64,000 nt of DNA from Paraconiothyrium sp. Pb-2020 (Eukaryota; Ascomycota; Dothideomycetes; Pleosporales; Didymosphaeriaceae): positions 620,001-684,000 of the forward strand of contig JAJUBI010000002.1 of NCBI GenBank assembly GCA_022419385.1, in the 5' to 3' direction. The notes under the pieces were generated by a model. It was not told the DNA's origin. It searched no databases and worked only from the letters and a program-made list of their open reading frames with translations. Positions 34,507-46,107 of this stretch are shown here, in pieces; the first letter of the stretch is position 1, and each line of letters starts with the position of its first letter. The translations under genes and the position numbers were made by a program.

Positions 34507-35040
34507 GGCGGCTTTGCGAGGGCATTATGAAGGTGCAAGAACAATAGGCAGGCTAAATATTACGTGCCCCCATAGTTAGTACAACACTGGCTGGCCTTTC
34601 GACGTCATCTCTCAGCCCCAACAAATGGGGGCTGAACGCCTGAGGCTTTTGCACAAGCAGTGGCACGTCATGATCTTTTGGATCTCCCGGCACCAGCGCT
34701 TCTGGATAATCCATGAAGGCAAGGGCTGGATCGCAGCGAGCTATTTCAGGGAACCTCATTACGTCTAAACACGATGCAAAGCGTCGCGATAGCGAAGACG
34801 CTGTTGTACAAGACGAGGATTGCAGGAGGGGTTGAAGAGCGTCTTTCCCGCTTTGGCTAACCTGCATTAGCGTGCCGCCAACTCGGAATGCGCGCCACCG
34901 GGATCTGCACCAGCTGGGATTGGTCCATCGCTTGTGACTGCATTTTCCTTCCATATCGAGGAATTTACGAATGGATTCTGCAATATAGACTCCGAATGAG
35001 CGTATTTCGAGTTTTACCTCAAATTGTCTATGTTTGCTAC
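34507..35040. other. intergenic; ATG-less open frame
   Basis: A minus-strand open frame at 34553-35044 has no ATG at its start and no domain I recognise. I do not call a gene. Confidence 0.4.
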
Positions 35041-35847
35041 TCAAAGTACCTGAACCTGCTTTCCTAGCTTCAGCCAGCAGACCTTATCACTAACACCCTC
35101 AGCCTCAAAAGCTTGACGAAGCTCATCTCCAAACTGCGTAAAATGACCCCACGATTCGTAGTGCATAGGCACAATAACATCAGCCTTGATATCTCGACTT
35201 AGGAGAGCGGCTTGCTTCCCATCCATCGTAACCTGGTAGGCACCACCAGACTCCGGCTCTTCGTAGTTCTCAGGCACATGCGCATTTCCCAAGTTCAGGA
35301 TAGCCGCACAGATGTGGAATCTATCTGCAATCTGCTTCAGTTCTTCTATGTAGACGGTATCCCCAGAGAAGTAGATTGCGTTGGGTAGCCCATCTTTGTA
35401 GTGCCCCATCTTCTCTGAAGTAACGATAAACCCAGTGCATTCTTGACCGCGGGCATGTTGGGTTGGAGTTGCTATGATTCGGAACTTTTGGCAAGCAATC
35501 GTGGTTTGGATTTCTTCCCACGGTTTCATACCATGGACACATGGTCGAGGGGCAAGATTCTTTGCGCCATCTACAGTGGTGAAGACACGACGACCGTCCA
35601 AGAGACGTCGACCAAGCTCGTCGAGATTGTCCCAGTGGTCCTCGTGACTGAGTAATACTGCGTCGATGATAGGAAGTTGATCAAGTCGTAACCCAGGATC
35701 ATCAGAGACGGTCAGTGAGAGTTTTGGCGTAATGGCGATAGATGAGCCAGCGGGCGAGAAAAATGGATCCGTGATGAAGTTGACGCCATCGAGGTGAAGG
35801 ATGGCTGTAGCTGTGCCAATGTGCGTCATGCTGAGTCTAGGAGCCAT
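35041..35847 (-). CDS. metallo-beta-lactamase-fold hydrolase (UPF0173-like)
   Basis: Single-exon, 268-residue MBL-fold protein. I start it at the ATG at 35847 (MAPRLSMTHIGTATAIL), where the domain begins; the open frame runs about 35 codons further upstream. Metal-ligand motifs: LLSHEDHWDNLD (a variant of HxHxDH in which Glu replaces the middle His), PTQHARGQ, IYFSGDT and the C-terminal VPMHYESWGHF. The substitution is common in UPF0173/L-ascorbate-6-phosphate-lactonase-like members. The substrate is unknown, cytosolic location likely. A TATA-like GTATATAA lies about 110 bp upstream. Confidence 0.83.
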   Translation of the reverse strand: MAPRLSMTHIGTATAILHLDGVNFITDPFFSPAGSSIAITPKLSLTVSDDPGLRLDQLPIIDAVLLSHEDHWDNLDELGRRLLDGRRVFTTVDGAKNLAPRPCVHGMKPWEEIQTTIACQKFRIIATPTQHARGQECTGFIVTSEKMGHYKDGLPNAIYFSGDTVYIEELKQIADRFHICAAILNLGNAHVPENYEEPESGGAYQVTMDGKQAALLSRDIKADVIVPMHYESWGHFTQFGDELRQAFEAEGVSDKVCWLKLGKQVQVL

Positions 35848-36871
35848 TTTGTTGAAGGTCACTTTCAAAACGGAATGCAAGTAGTTCGGATGTATGAGGG
35901 TGCACTTGAATAGTCTCGTGGATAGGATGATGGTGAGGAACGCAGGATGCAAGCGGGCTTATATACACTGTTCGGAGTTAAAGCAACTACAGGCTCCTGC
36001 TCGCCTTGCATTACTCATATCAACCATTTGAGAGTTACTCAGCTTGACAAATGAATATTGCATACGTAGAGCGAAGTATGTAAGATCGTACTCTGATATG
36101 ACACTAGACTAGATGAGGAAATATACCCCGCCAAGACTCTACTATGGCGGACGAATTCCGCAGACACGGGTTCATGAGGTCGAGTCTTTCGGCGAATCCC
36201 ATACTGAAAATAGAGATCTCTCCTTTTGTGGTTTCACATTTGTTCATCTCGATTTATCTCACTACCACTTACCATATTGTCCACGCCTGCAAATCTCTCA
36301 TATGGTATCCACCGATTCATCGATTCTCTTCTTGACTGTAAGCTTTCCACCTCTCTCCCGAAATCTTTAGTTAACCTTGTTTCGACCATATTCCGAATGG
36401 ACCTTACAGAACACATCCATTCATCAGGTGAGACGAAGCCCGAGTCGCAAACTTTACCTACATCAAAACAGTAGCAATGCTGCCCACGCATTCTTGCTGA
36501 CATTCCTTACGGTGCGGACAATGCTACTATCCTGATATACTCAAGCAACCACTTGATCAAATCCTCCGGCGTCTATGCTGCCTCACCAACGGCAGGAAAT
36601 GTGGTCCTCAGGAGTACCGTGGGCGGGCGCCTACCGCTGGCTGGACCATCTATGTACCACACCTTGGGCTTGAACTGGGCGGGAACACTCTTGGACTCTT
36701 TAGAGACGCTTTGCATCTATTCCAATAGTTTTCTACTATTATAGCCGCAGGATCCGCCATAGAAGCCCAGTGATTCTGGGGAATGCCAAGTTTAGGAACT
36801 CTAAGATTGAACCACGTGTCGGACTGAGTGGCTAGTGTTTCTGGACGACATATCAAGTTCCACGGCTTTGA
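35848..36871. other. intergenic
   Basis: 1.02 kb with the MBL promoter on the left. No supported gene; short open frames only. Confidence 0.4.
35959..35966 (-). promoter_or_regulatory. TATA-like box of the MBL gene
   Basis: Minus-strand GTATATAA about 112 bp before the chosen ATG. Confidence 0.35.
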
Positions 36872-38597
36872 CTAGATGGGCTTCAGGGAACTATAATCCG
36901 AGAAATGGGATACCAGGGGAGAGATACAGCCAAGCTGCATAAGCGTCTTGATGAGTGATCTATGTTGACCAGCAAATGTGTTGAATAATGAGGAGTTCTT
37001 TGTAATGCGCTCATAGCGTAGCAGCGTTGCGAACACTGTGTGTACCGGAAAGTAGGTGGAGAGGACACCGAACAGCTTCATGTGATCCTGAGCCAAGTAC
37101 TCCGTGCTCTGCATAATCCAATGCGACATCCGTTCAACTTCAAAGGGATATGTTTCGCTTTCCAAAGTGTCGTTCCTAGGGTCAATGTCTTTTGCAGCCA
37201 GTTCTGGATGTTGCCGTTTGAGATAGGCTATTTCGGAAATACAAAGGATCTTGAAGGCCCAGAAATGGGTCATGCAGTTGGCGGTAGTGAGGTTGGGGAA
37301 CCGGAATCGCGGATCACAAGCTTCATCGGCGCTCTGGCAGGCTGAGAAGTCAAAGTGCTCAGAGCGCACTTTGATATGCCAGTCGTCCAAGGATTCAATG
37401 ACCATCGCAAGCTGTGCGAGCGCCCTCTCCACGATGAAGACTGTGTTAATCTGAGCATTACTTTTAATGGTATCGACATGCTCAAGAATTGTCGATATCG
37501 CACTCGCGCGATGTAAGAGATCCTGCAAATACGTCGGACCAAGTTGGGAAAAGGGTCCCTCGTTCCACTCCGTTCGTGATATGAAGGTGTGTGTGCGCTC
37601 AACGATCGCATCGAGGACCTACCAATTGGTTAATTGAGCACCTGTGCGTCATTGAAAACAACGTACTAGCATGGGCGTGAAGCCAACGAGAAGTCGATGG
37701 CACGGACCCGAAGCAAAGAACGTCGGGCTTTGACTTTGGACTAGATCGTCGAGACCCTTAATGTGGATGACTGAGTCAGGTTTGGCTGCTAGAAGCAGTT
37801 TCTATCTCATGTAAGCGGTCGGAGTTACACATGATAGGATACACTATTTCGCGTCCGAATTTGAAAGCAAATCAGACAGACACTTACCTGGCCAAGATAT
37901 AAACACATGATGGAGGCTGCAAGCGATGAAAATGCGCCCGAACTGTAATGGCTAATGTACGAACGAACGGCACGTATAGCAACACCATGGGCCTCGATAG
38001 CCCCTGCGACAGGTGCCCTGCCTTGGGAGCCCCTGGCAAGGATCGCCATGGCAAGCGATTTGATAGCGGGGTAGAGCAAATCTTCATGCTTCTTTTCAGC
38101 GACAAGCGAAGGTAAAGCTTGAATCCATTGTCCACAGATACGGGAAGGGGAAGACGCTGACGATGACACTTCCGTAGGAGGGACAAAATTCTGAACGCAA
38201 AGCGAAATTGTATCCGAAATAGGCCAGGTGAGAGAGCGTGGGACCGCGCAAAGGTCCAACGGCCGGGACCATGCGAGGTGAGAACGAGCAACAGGTCTTG
38301 GGGTATGCTTCGCATAGACTTTCGCAGGTCTTGCCTTACTGCGCGATGTTTTATTGGTGACACCCCCAGCGCTAGCCACCCAAAGACCAGTAAAGGTCAA
38401 GTTGGTGTCGTAACCGTCACATAAATGACCTCCATGGCGACATTGCGAGCACGTGGGCCTTTTTCCATCGCACTGTAGACAGCCGGAGTCAGATTCGGAT
38501 CATACCTATGGTAAATTACGTGCAACGAGGGATCTGTACTTACGCCTATTTTACGGCCTCTACAAGTATTGCAGACGTTTCTAGATCGAATCCTCAT
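36872..38597 (-). CDS. Zn2Cys6 transcription factor (second)
   Basis: C6 zinc-cluster regulator. Exon 1 (38597-38544) carries CNTCRGRKIG and exon 2 (38472-37888) completes the cluster with CDGKRPTCSQCRHGGHLCDG, joined in phase. Exon 3 (about 37803-37667: AKPDSVIHIKGLDDL, GPCHRLLVGF) and exon 4 (37618-36872: VLDAIVERTHTFISRTEW, LLHRASAI, KILCISEIAYL) give the helical fungal-specific domain. The exon 2 to 3 junction is a problem: the strong GTAAGT donor at 37887 and the ATAG acceptor ending at 37804 are one base out of phase before a run of five A. A weaker donor (GTGTCT) would restore the frame, or there is an indel. About 505 residues if intact. No obvious target genes adjacent. Confidence 0.75.
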
Positions 38598-38989
38598 GTA
38601 TGCGAGGGTCTTTTGCTTGAACGAGGATGATCAGGTTGGTACAGATATGAAGATGGTTGGAAAGCACGCCAATTGTCGCAAATGCTGGGGCGTCACGCAG
38701 ACACCATAGCTATGCTGTTTGGGGTTAAGACAAGGTCGAAACGGGACATATAATCCGCCAAGAGGCACTAACCACATCACCCTGAAGTTGGGAGGTTTAA
38801 CTTTGGTTCGACGCTGAGTAATCTTCGAACTTGTGTCCCGTTCGCGCGTGTGAGATACCTAGGTATGTAAGGCTTCAAGGTTGTAGCCCTATGTGATTGG
38901 CTGAACGTCACATGCCACGGATCGGAGGCTGTACACCTTCCGCCCCGCTAGTGAGCTACTATTCTAAGACTAAGTCTTCTTATCGAGTA
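38598..38989. other. intergenic
   Basis: Promoter side of the second Zn2Cys6 gene; no gene seen. Confidence 0.4.
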
Positions 38990-40165
38990 TTCTGCGAATG
39001 TGTGGGAGAGGAGAGTATTCGAGGAAAACCGATGAAGTGATGCTTACGCTTCCAGTCAGAATTTCCATGGAAGTAGTCGATAAGAATTTGCCTCGTTCCT
39101 TAAGTAAGTACTACGTAGTAAGTAAGTTACTAGTATTAGTAGCTATATTGTATACTAAAGTTGTATCATAGGCATCACTACTTAACACTAAAGCTATTAC
39201 TACGAACATTGCCTAACAGTACCCAGTGGACGTGATTAAAATGCCGAAAGAAAACTAACACATGTCGGCCGAGCGCTATGCAACATCTTCAAAGGTCACC
39301 CGGGTGTGCACTGCATATGTAGTGCTGGGGCTAAACCGGGCAAGATCATTGAATTTGACGCCGTGATACGAGCGAGTCTGCAGCCACTACCGGCCTGAAC
39401 TCTTTGCCCGCGTCTCTCCGTCTCAGCTATATATAGGGCTGAAGGTAGATCCGGAAACTCGACCCAGTTATCTACGGATTGAATATGGCACGGGGATCAC
39501 GTCCGACAGCGTTTTCTTGCGGAAAGCATGCATGATATTGATACCTATGGTAGACATCATCAGAGCTTCCTCACCGTAAACGCTTGAGTCTTCACTGTGA
39601 GGACAGTGAAAGAATGAGGACGGTGAAATAACATTGATGAACGCAATCCAGCTCGTCCGTGAATTATTATCACAGGATCTACAGAGAAAATGCCTTTATC
39701 ACGTGTTCGGTGCTCACCCGTGGACCCGTGGAACCGTATCAATCGGCTGCAACTATACTCTTACTCTGCCGGTTAGTGTCATCCTTCTTTGTTTTGTTTT
39801 GTTCGTCGGTCGCTAAGAATATGGAAATATGGTCCATTGTTTTGTAACGGAAACGTCGAGGAGGTGAATGCACAGTCATGCACTTTTTTGGCCTAGCGCA
39901 CAGCTTGCCCTGCACTGAATCGGGAGCATGCAATGTGGAGGGTGCCCTCTAACGTTAAGTATCGGAATGTGAGAGAAAGCTGCACACGCATCAGCAACAA
40001 AAGAAAATGAAAGCTCGACCCAGTGCTCTTTCCCTTATAGAATGAGCGTCTATTTGAGTTTATGCTCTACCAGAACATGTATTAGTCTATAACATCTGGA
40101 CACCGCCATCTGTTCTTGGAGTTTATATACGTGCGCCACAGGCAGCTACTCGAGCACTGTGATCA
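38990..40165. pseudogene. degraded, internally deleted copy of the adjacent 40.2-44.3 kb segment
   Basis: Sequence here aligns piecewise with the next segment. About 38999-39080 matches 40205-40290. About 39265-39300 (CATGTCGGCCGAGCG) matches near 40400. 39460-39775 matches 40495-40785. Then 39830-40165 matches 43920-44255, skipping about 3.1 kb. On the minus strand, STGEHRTRDKGIFSVDPVIIIH corresponds to DTGEHGTRDKDIFFVETVISVH of the neighbouring large gene. So only the C-terminal end of that gene plus the far flank survive, with stops and indels. Between the blocks (39085-39240) lies A+T-rich simple sequence. Confidence 0.75.
39830..40165 (+). repeat. dispersed direct repeat, copy 1
   Basis: About 330 bp, diverged but clearly related to 43920-44255: shared pieces include GTCGAGGAGGTG, AGGGTGCCCTC against AAGGTGCCCTCC, GCTGCACACGCAT and TAGTCTATA..TCTGGAC. 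The coding frame present in copy 2 is broken here by a TAG. Confidence 0.75.
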
Positions 40166-40300
40166 CCCGTTTTAGGAAAGATGGCGTTGAAGTAAATCTG
40201 CGATTTTGTGGAAAAGGTGAGTATTCGAGGAAGACTGATGATGTAATCCATACGCCTCCAGCGTGTATTGTTCTCCAAGTAGTTGATACACTGTCTTGGT

Positions 40301-43300
40301 CTAAAGAAGAATCATAACGCAACGAGGCGGATAGAGTTGCTCCACAAACGCAACATCCCAGATGCATGACCAACAAATCTCTGAGAGGCCCAATAGTACC
40401 ATGTCCCGTTGGCCGAGCGCCAGGCAACATATTGCCATTCTCGCCGTCCAATTGTTTGCTGCACGGACGATGCACAGCTCTGAAGGCAGATCGAGGAATT
40501 CGGTCCAGTTGTCTACAGATCGAATGCGGTACGAAAAGCCCTTCTGACTGCGTTCTTCTACGGAATGCGTGCAGGATTGCGGTAGACTGAACATCAGAGT
40601 TCTGTCATCGTATTCATGGTCGTCCATGTCTGGGTCTCCATCCTGTGGGAATAGTGAAAGAACATTTATGTCTGCAATCCAGTCCCCTCGGTCGTGAACG
40701 GATATCACGGTTTCTACAAAGAAAATGTCTTTATCGCGTGTTCCATGTTCGCCCGTATCAATTGGCTGCACGTATCCGGTCAGGCACAGTTGCAGAGCTG
40801 TTCCTGAGAAGTTGTCCTCGACTCTACCGTCGAAGTCGTGATGGCTGATTAATTTCCAAGAATTCAGGTCAGGCTCACTCCGCATAGTTTCTGCGACGGG
40901 CACAAGAAGCGATAGTCCAGGGTTATCTATCGTCCCGACCAAACAACAAAGCTTTTCCTCCATTTTTTCGGGACCGAAACTTGGCCAAGGGTCATTGAGA
41001 AGAAATTCTCTCATGTATAATGTATTATTATAGGAAAGCCCAATAATTCTGGAGAATATAGACGGATCAAGGTTATGGTAACCGGTAGCAAATGTCGAAA
41101 TACAGGAAAGCGCTTGTCGCGAGTCCAAGGACTCGAAGCGTTGAGCCCGCCATTTCATGTTGCGCAGCGGCATCGAAAGCACCGAGAGGTTCACAAGAGC
41201 GCCCTGAAGAGTTTCGTAGAGAGTTGATACGCTATTCAGGACGGTCAATGAACGAAAATAAGCGTAACGCTGGCGATTGCTGTCGCCCCAGGGGGGATGC
41301 GTCATGTAACGCCGAAGGGCCGCCCTAGGAAGAAGCCCTTGATTCAGGATACTGGTAAGGTAATCAAGAGGAACGTCTGTGGCTTCTGAAAAGGTTTTTG
41401 CCGAAAGTGCAGGTACAAACAACATTAGGGATTGCGATGGGGAACTCCAGACTCGGTTGTAGTCCGATCTGAGCCAGAATGGGGTGTGGTTTTCGATGAG
41501 TAAGCCGCGACGTAGATTCTCTAGCTCCTCCGCCGTGTCCTCGGCCCATAGGGATAGATCGTCTGCATCCCAACGTGTCGGCTGTACGCTGACAGTTTGT
41601 GAAAACGTTACGAATCCGCAAGACTCTTTCAAATTCTTCAGAATATGGACTGCACGTGAGATGTCGGCATTTCCATGATCATGCGGCGAGGTCGAGTCCC
41701 TCTTCCGGAAATGTGTCATTCTTAGTTGCTGAGGGAATTTAGTCTCAATTGGTTCGTCTCTCTCCTTCAGTACAACCCATCTACGGTAAGAAAGCTCAGG
41801 TTTGCTCGGGTTCTCGAAGGGAGACAAATCGACGATCTCAGACCAGTTATCGCCTATGTGAAGCAGAACAGCGCGCTGCAGATCCAGTGTGGAAAAGTGA
41901 CTTGCCGTTAGCGCTCGCAAGACTGAAATGGTACTTTCGGTACTCATCATATCGAGTAGCGTCTGCAGATTGCACAATCCAAAGCCTGGAGGTGCGTGCT
42001 CTCGCTTCGGGGCGAAGAAATCCGGAAATCTCCGTGCTCCTAATTCCACGCTCTGCTCAAATTCCCGCTGGTAGTGAACGTTACCTCGGGAATAGGAATC
42101 TACTGCATCGGTTATCGCTTTAGGCCAGAAGTCGACGTCGAGGCTTTGATCTGTATTCGTGTTGTCGTGGAGGCCTTCGCTGTATGGGTCGTCTCGCTTC
42201 TTGTCTTCAGAGCCTTCGACGTCTAGTGCAAGCCCATCCATGACTTCTTGAGTCATCATGGAGCTGGCAATAACCATTTCAGGCGCAGTGATAGCTTTTC
42301 CAAAAGCGGCCAAAAAAGCGAATTTCGATCCAAGTCCACCTGGATATCGACTCCACTGACTGATCATACTCCCAATCGCTACTCTGACGAATACATCGAA
42401 CGTGACATAACTGGAAGATGTGTTGACTACACCCTTGGTGAGAATTGCTTTTCCGTAGTACCGAAGGTCTTTCAAAGGCATTGTCCAATTGATGCCTTCG
42501 GTGATTTTGGGACTGATCGATTGCATTCCGATAGTCAGTAAACCGCCAGTCCGGACAAGATGATCGTTGAGTTGGAGGAGCTTTTGCTCATATTCCAGAA
42601 CAGATATATCAGGGTAGAGATGCCATGAGGACAAACCGATGAGAACACTAGGTTTTTGCATGCGAAGAGGTACACCCGAAATGAGTTTGTCCACGGTGGT
42701 CATAGCATCCACCCAAACGTCCATGACATTCTCGTACGCGGTGAGAGACGAACGTACAGTCAAATCAAGGTTATCAATGATGAGCATGAGCTTGAATTGC
42801 TGGCGAGACATCGATTTATCAGCCATACTGAGCCACTGAGCGATATATATCAGTAAAGATACTCATAAATTGGGATACGTAGGATGGCCTCACTGATCTC
42901 GCGCTTGCGTCCCACTCTGCCAATGCTTCGCGTGTGATCTCCACTTGCGATGCAGTCAAAGAATTCATGTTGATACTGGGGCCATTCAACTGCTCCTGGA
43001 CGAGAGTTTTGCGCGTAGCTACGATCTCGCTCCAAAGCGCAACTGCTTCACTACTTTTCGTAAACGATCTTGCGATCATGCAGGCAAGCAGCAGGACAGC
43101 GAGTGCGCTAGGCCCAGAAGTCGCCGCAGCCCAATGTGCTCTGCCATCGAGGCCGACATGTTCGTTCAAAGGGCCGTGCCTACGTTCTTCCAACAATTTG
43201 TGTTCAGGATCTTCGGTGACCTCAGACGCGCGCAGGCCATATGCACGGATCAGATTTGGAATATCAGGCAGAGTCGCTTCGAACAGCGCACCGAGTTTGC

Positions 43301-43493
43301 GTGCCGTACGGTGGATGGACCCATCTTCGGCACTCAGCTTTCTCTTTTTCGATAGATGTTGCCCGATACTCTGGTATTCATTAGGCGCCGCCACCTTCAC
43401 AAGAGAAAAATCGAAGTTGAAATTAGCGAGGCCAGCAGTGATCTCTTGTGTTCCCGAGAGCGCCGAGATAACGACTCGTCCGATCGATGCCAT
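40301..43493 (-). CDS. large conserved fungal protein of unknown function
   Basis: 1044 residues from two exons, 43493-42894 and 42835-40301 (58-bp intron, GTGAGG..CTCAG, joining DASARS to WLSMADKS). The protein starts MASIGRVVISALSGTQEITAGLANFNFDFSL in abbreviated form (MASIGRVV), a start I recall from a widespread uncharacterised ascomycete family. Notable blocks: RKLGALFEATLPDIPNLI, WAAATSGPSALAVLLLACM, LMLIIDNLDL, GLSSWHLYPD, LRYYGKAILTKG and many Trp/Asp-rich strands later. No signal peptide, membrane segment or known catalytic motif. I cannot assign a function; in my memory the family occurs in clusters of paralogues in plant-associated fungi. A decayed partial copy lies immediately to the left. 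Confidence 0.8.
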
Positions 43494-43940
43494 TGAAGAA
43501 GTCGATGAACCAGCTAAATAAGCCTCGGTTTCGGTGGTATCAGTAACACTTAGATCTGTGGGTCGTGTGAGCGGGGCAAACCCGTGGACCTTGTGCTGAC
43601 GGTAGGATATATGAGATGAGGGGCCAGCCTTGTGCAGCCTGACGATGATAGCATTGCATGCAGCTCAGCCACTTTGTCGGGGCGAGACCCTATGGAAGAG
43701 CGACGCGTGGCCTATCATCTCTTTTCGGTTCAAAACATATTGCATTCGTTGGCATCCGGTGAAAGGTGTGCAAAGTCGTGCTGGTAGGACTCTGCTTTCG
43801 GATCACTACGAATACGAGCGAGCCTTACCCAATCCCCGCACTGACTGAATGGCGCTACCGTCGTTTCCCGCGACCTCTCATCGATATTTTCAAATCATTT
43901 CGAAACATGGCACACTGTTTGCACAGTGTGTCTGACGTGG
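43494..43940. other. intergenic, promoter side of the large gene
   Basis: No supported gene; plus-strand frames lead into the small ORF at 43941. Confidence 0.4.
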
Positions 43941-44255
43941 ATGGAGAAGGTCGAGGAGGTGGAGGCACAGCTACGCCTAGCGCGCAGTTGCGCTATCGAG
44001 AGAGTCCTTGCCTACTCAGTCCGATGCATGGAAGGTGCCCTCCAGTATCTAGTATCGAAGCGTTGTGAGCAGGCTGCACACGCATTAGCAAAGGAATAAA
44101 AGAAGACCGATCAGTCGTATTTCCTCCTTGCACGGTTCGTGTCAATTTGAGTTAGCTCTTATACTAGCACATTTATTAGTCTATATATCTGGACGCCGCT
44201 CTCTGCTCTTGGCAATTACATACGTGCACCACAGGCAGTCACTATAGGCGGGGCC
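43920..44255 (+). repeat. dispersed direct repeat, copy 2
   Basis: Partner of 39830-40165; together they flank the large gene in the same orientation, about 4.1 kb apart. Confidence 0.75.
43941..44099 (+). CDS. short ORF, possible last exon of an unrecognised gene
   Basis: 52-codon reading frame MEKVEEVEAQLRLARS...ALQYLVSKRCEQ..ALAKE ending TAA at 44097-44099. It looks helical and protein-like and continues upstream without an ATG to about 43843 (FETWHTVCTVCLTW). The duplicated partner at 39.85 kb has stops, so only this copy could be functional. No family recognised; it may be the end of a gene whose first exons I could not identify. Confidence 0.3.
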   Translation: MEKVEEVEAQLRLARSCAIERVLAYSVRCMEGALQYLVSKRCEQAAHALAKE

Positions 44256-44357
44256 AATGAAGCCAGCAAAGCTCAGCTTCCCTCGAATAGATAGCTGGCG
44301 TTGAAGTGGACCTTCCCCCCGTAGAGTTGCTCAAGTTTCTCGAATTACCATTGGGTA

Positions 44358-45621
44358 TCACCAACTGACAAGCTGCTTACTCCGATCAAAGCCTCCTCTT
44401 AATTGACTCTTCGGCTTGACAAGCTTGCCCTGCAGTACCGTATACCGGATGATATTCTCGCAATCCTCCGGTCGGACTCTGGCGAGCCAGATACACTGTG
44501 CCGCCTCGCCGTTGCCCTCTGCCGCTTGGGCCTTGTTCACGTCTAATACGACTTCGTGTCCCTTGTCTTCCTCCACCTTCAACTTTTCGAGCGACTCTTC
44601 GACGCCGTTGGCGTGGCCGTTGAGCTGGTTCGGTCGTTCGACGGCCGAGGATGAGCGGTATATCATGACATTTGCGGAAAATTTGTGTCCGCCAACATGG
44701 CTTATGAAGTATATTCCGACGCCGCCCGGCCGCTCATCGTGTAGGTCGCGGTAGAGGCCTAGCGGCGCAAGATGGCGCTCGAATTCTTTTCGGAGCAAGG
44801 GTGCTGACTGGCCACAGCGTGCGTCGCGCGTTTTCTGGCTGCACAACAATATCAGGTATTTGTGCGGGCACGGTCGAGCTTTGAGGCCAGACGATGATAT
44901 TGTGGGCGGGATCGTGGGGGCGGTGGTAGGGTTCGACTCGGCGGTGGAAGCCTCTGTGGAAAGCGGCGACGGTGAAGGCGGCAGCGCAGGTTGTGACGCG
45001 TGAGGGAGGGGCGATGTGTTGGTAGGGCCTTTATCTACAAAGTCTCTTATAAGGTCAGGTGTGTTTGCCGGCGTGACGTTGTCGATGAACTGGAACTTGG
45101 GTAGGAGGAGCACCGTGGTGCTATGGTCGGAGTGTTCAGGAACGGGGATGTCGGACGCAGAGAGCATGAGTTTCTGCTAGCATTAGCTACGGAATTTGTG
45201 ACAGGAGAGCTATACTCACACCATTGCTAGGCTTCACGTCGCCCTTGTCAACCGCCTCCATGATGCTACCCTTTTCATCCGCGACATCGCGCACCCAGTC
45301 GGTCTTGCCGGTCGCGACAATCAAATGCGTACTCCATCCCTTCACGTGCCCATAGAGCTCCTCATCCTCGTCGATTGTGAACTTCCTGGGGTACTTTATG
45401 GTGCAACTCGCGCAGTCGTGCAGGCATTCGTCACCGTCGACAGTGGGGTCGGTGGTGGGGAACAGCGCGTCGGTGGTCCGCGCTTTTGTAAACTCGCCTG
45501 GATTCTTCTGCGTCGGCAGCGAAAACGACGAGGATGTGGGCGTCAGCCTGTAATAGATGTTCTTGAGCGCCGCAGTCATCTTATACGGATTTACAGGCTT
45601 GTGGGTGGAGTCTTTGCCCAT
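44358..45621 (-). CDS. Apd1/Aim32-family thioredoxin-like [2Fe-2S] ferredoxin
   Basis: Sucrase/ferredoxin-like family (Apd1, Aim32), thioredoxin-fold proteins binding a [2Fe-2S] cluster through Cys and His ligands. Exons 45621-45220 and 45173-44358 (46-bp intron, GTGAGT..GCAG, joining KPSNG to KLMLSASD) give 405 residues. Marks: an N-terminal DECLHDCASCTIKYP, the central ILLCSQKTRDARCG and the ligand motif HVGGHKFSANVMIY, then IWLARVRPEDCENII. A Pro/Ser-rich insert sits between the halves. Yeast Apd1 is linked to redox drug sensitivity and Aim32 to mitochondria; which of the two this is cannot be settled by eye. Divergent from the OB-fold gene. Confidence 0.87.
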
Positions 45622-46107
45622 AGTGACTTTCGGGGTACTCTCAAATTTATAGTAATCAATCAGATAAGATTAAATCCGAGCCGCTAACCGCGGAATCGGC
45701 GCGCTGGATTACGCGAGTGCTGGGTACGCGTCGTACTACGACACTCCGATGCGGTTCGATGGAGGAGGCTTCCTGAGAGCTTCTGAACAGATAGATGGTC
45801 GTGGTAGATTCTAATTCAAATTTGTGTGGCTTGTCAAATACACATCCTCACCGCTGGCGCCTGCCAGCTTTTAAATCGCAGGCTGTGGATTGAGGAAGGC
45901 ACGACTGTGCTCGGCTCCGACGTTTCCTCCGAGCGGCTCCACGTAACGCATCCTCCACATTCATCATTCAACCCTCTGCTCATTGGGTAGGCCTATCTAT
46001 CACGCTTGGAAACGTGAAGTGCTTGTTCAGAGCTTACCCAGTCCCGCCAGCCAGACGGCATATCCTCACCACCACCGGTACGACGCGTCGCCGCATGCAA
46101 TGGGCCG
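45622..46107. promoter_or_regulatory. divergent intergenic region, ferredoxin / OB-fold gene
   Basis: 486 bp between opposite starts; no gene seen. Confidence 0.4.

Noticed and set aside
34553..35044. 163-codon minus-strand open frame
   Set aside because: Starts at TTG, first Met 30 codons in, no domain or signal; likely chance.
39100..39180. A+T-rich simple sequence with a 12-bp palindrome TACTACGTAGTA
   Set aside because: Too short for an element terminus; no flanking duplication seen.
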